A stretch of DNA of 13,717 nt from Chloroflexota bacterium. GTDB lineage: Bacteria; Chloroflexota; Anaerolineae; Anaerolineales; Anaerolineaceae. A program made the translations under genes and the position numbers. Location of the stretch: positions 1 through 13,717 of the forward strand of contig JAJYJF010000004.1 in assembly GCA_021796375.1 (NCBI GenBank), given 5' to 3'. The notes beneath the pieces are model-generated. The model made no database searches, was not told where the DNA came from, and saw only the letters and a program-made list of their open reading frames with translations. Of this stretch, positions 13,423-13,717 are shown in pieces; position 1 is the first letter of the stretch, and each line of letters starts with the position of its first letter.

Positions 13423-13717
13423 ATGATCGCCCAGTCTCTCAGTGGAAAATGGAAATTCCGCCGCCTTCCGGATGGGGACTGGCAGCCCGCGGAAGTGCCT
13501 GGCAGCGTCCACCTGGACCTGATGCGCCTGCAGCAGCTCCCTGATCCTTTCTTCCGGGAGCAGGAGAAGGACGCCGCCTGGGTGGCTGAATCGGATTGGG
13601 AATATGCCCTTCAGTTTGACTGCTTGCCGGAGCTGCTTGCCCAGCCGCGCATCTGGCTGACCGCCGGCGGATTGGACACGCTTGCCGAGGTGAACCTGAA
13701 CGGGCAGCACCTCGGCA
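13423..13717 (+). CDS. Beta-mannosidase, glycoside hydrolase family 2, N-terminal part only
   Basis: Only the first 98 codons are in the window; family members run to about 800-900 residues. The N-terminal jelly-roll sugar-binding domain of GH2 beta-mannosidases is clear: LSGKWKFR (6-13), VPGSVHLDL (25-33), DPF (41-43), the W59-E60-Y61 core and GLDTLAEVNLNG (83-94). It would release terminal beta-1,4-linked mannose from manno-oligosaccharides. There is no signal peptide, so the enzyme is probably cytoplasmic. The catalytic glutamates lie beyond the edge. It appears unrelated to the nucleobase operon and marks the start of another functional unit. Confidence 0.92.
   Translation, partial: MIAQSLSGKWKFRRLPDGDWQPAEVPGSVHLDLMRLQQLPDPFFREQEKDAAWVAESDWEYALQFDCLPELLAQPRIWLTAGGLDTLAEVNLNGQHLG

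Noticed and set aside
12583..13710. A 375-codon open frame on the minus strand opposite the GNAT-like and mannosidase genes
   Set aside because: It is antisense to two genes with clear family motifs and ribosome or promoter signals, covers their terminator, and its translation shows no recognisable domain. High GC produces such shadows.

Overview
The window is a compact catabolic gene cluster of roughly 60% GC from a bacterium. Ten genes on the minus strand are transcribed right to left from about 12421 to the left edge. A divergent pair of genes lies on the plus strand at the right end. No phage, transposon, CRISPR, rRNA or tRNA signature is visible. The gene mix (CoxMSL-type molybdenum hydroxylase, FdrA/DUF1116, an adjacent beta-mannosidase) and the Shine-Dalgarno-rich style would fit an anaerobic or facultative Chloroflexota (Anaerolineae-like) organism, but that placement is a low-confidence inference.

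Minus-strand layout in transcription order: a strong sigma70-type promoter (12456-12428) and a leader of about 350 nt containing two terminator-like hairpins; an FdrA-like protein (12068-10344); a DUF1116/YlbE-like protein (10277-9033); a tandem-duplicated cyclase/isatin-hydrolase-family protein (8958-7288); a three-subunit molybdenum hydroxylase as FAD (7111-6227), 2Fe-2S (6225-5731) and molybdopterin (5726-3381) subunits; a CoxG-like SRPBCC protein (3342-2878); a 62-residue single-pass membrane protein (2844-2656); a UraA-like NCS2 nucleobase permease (2442-1000); and an NmrA-like NAD(P)-binding protein (874 to beyond the left edge). Most intercistronic gaps longer than 60 nt hold a long GC-rich hairpin, which suggests segmental tuning or mRNA processing of one long transcript.

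Plus strand: a GNAT-like protein (12619-13344) with a clear intrinsic terminator, then the first 98 codons of a GH2 beta-mannosidase (from 13423), which appears to be transcribed from a leaderless promoter overlapping that terminator.

How the genes may work together (inference): the permease imports a pyrimidine or purine-like base. The molybdenum hydroxylase adds oxygen from water to the ring. The cyclase-family hydrolase opens the resulting cyclic imide to a ureido acid. FdrA/DUF1116, relatives of the E. coli oxamate carbamoyltransferase subunits, split the ureido acid phosphorolytically to carbamoyl phosphate. One concrete version is uracil to barbiturate to ureidomalonate to malonamate plus carbamoyl phosphate, which would be an energy-conserving variant of oxidative uracil degradation. 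No carbamate kinase, DUF2877 (YlbF/AllH) subunit, molybdenum-cofactor maturase or dedicated transcription factor is in the window, so the pathway is incomplete here.
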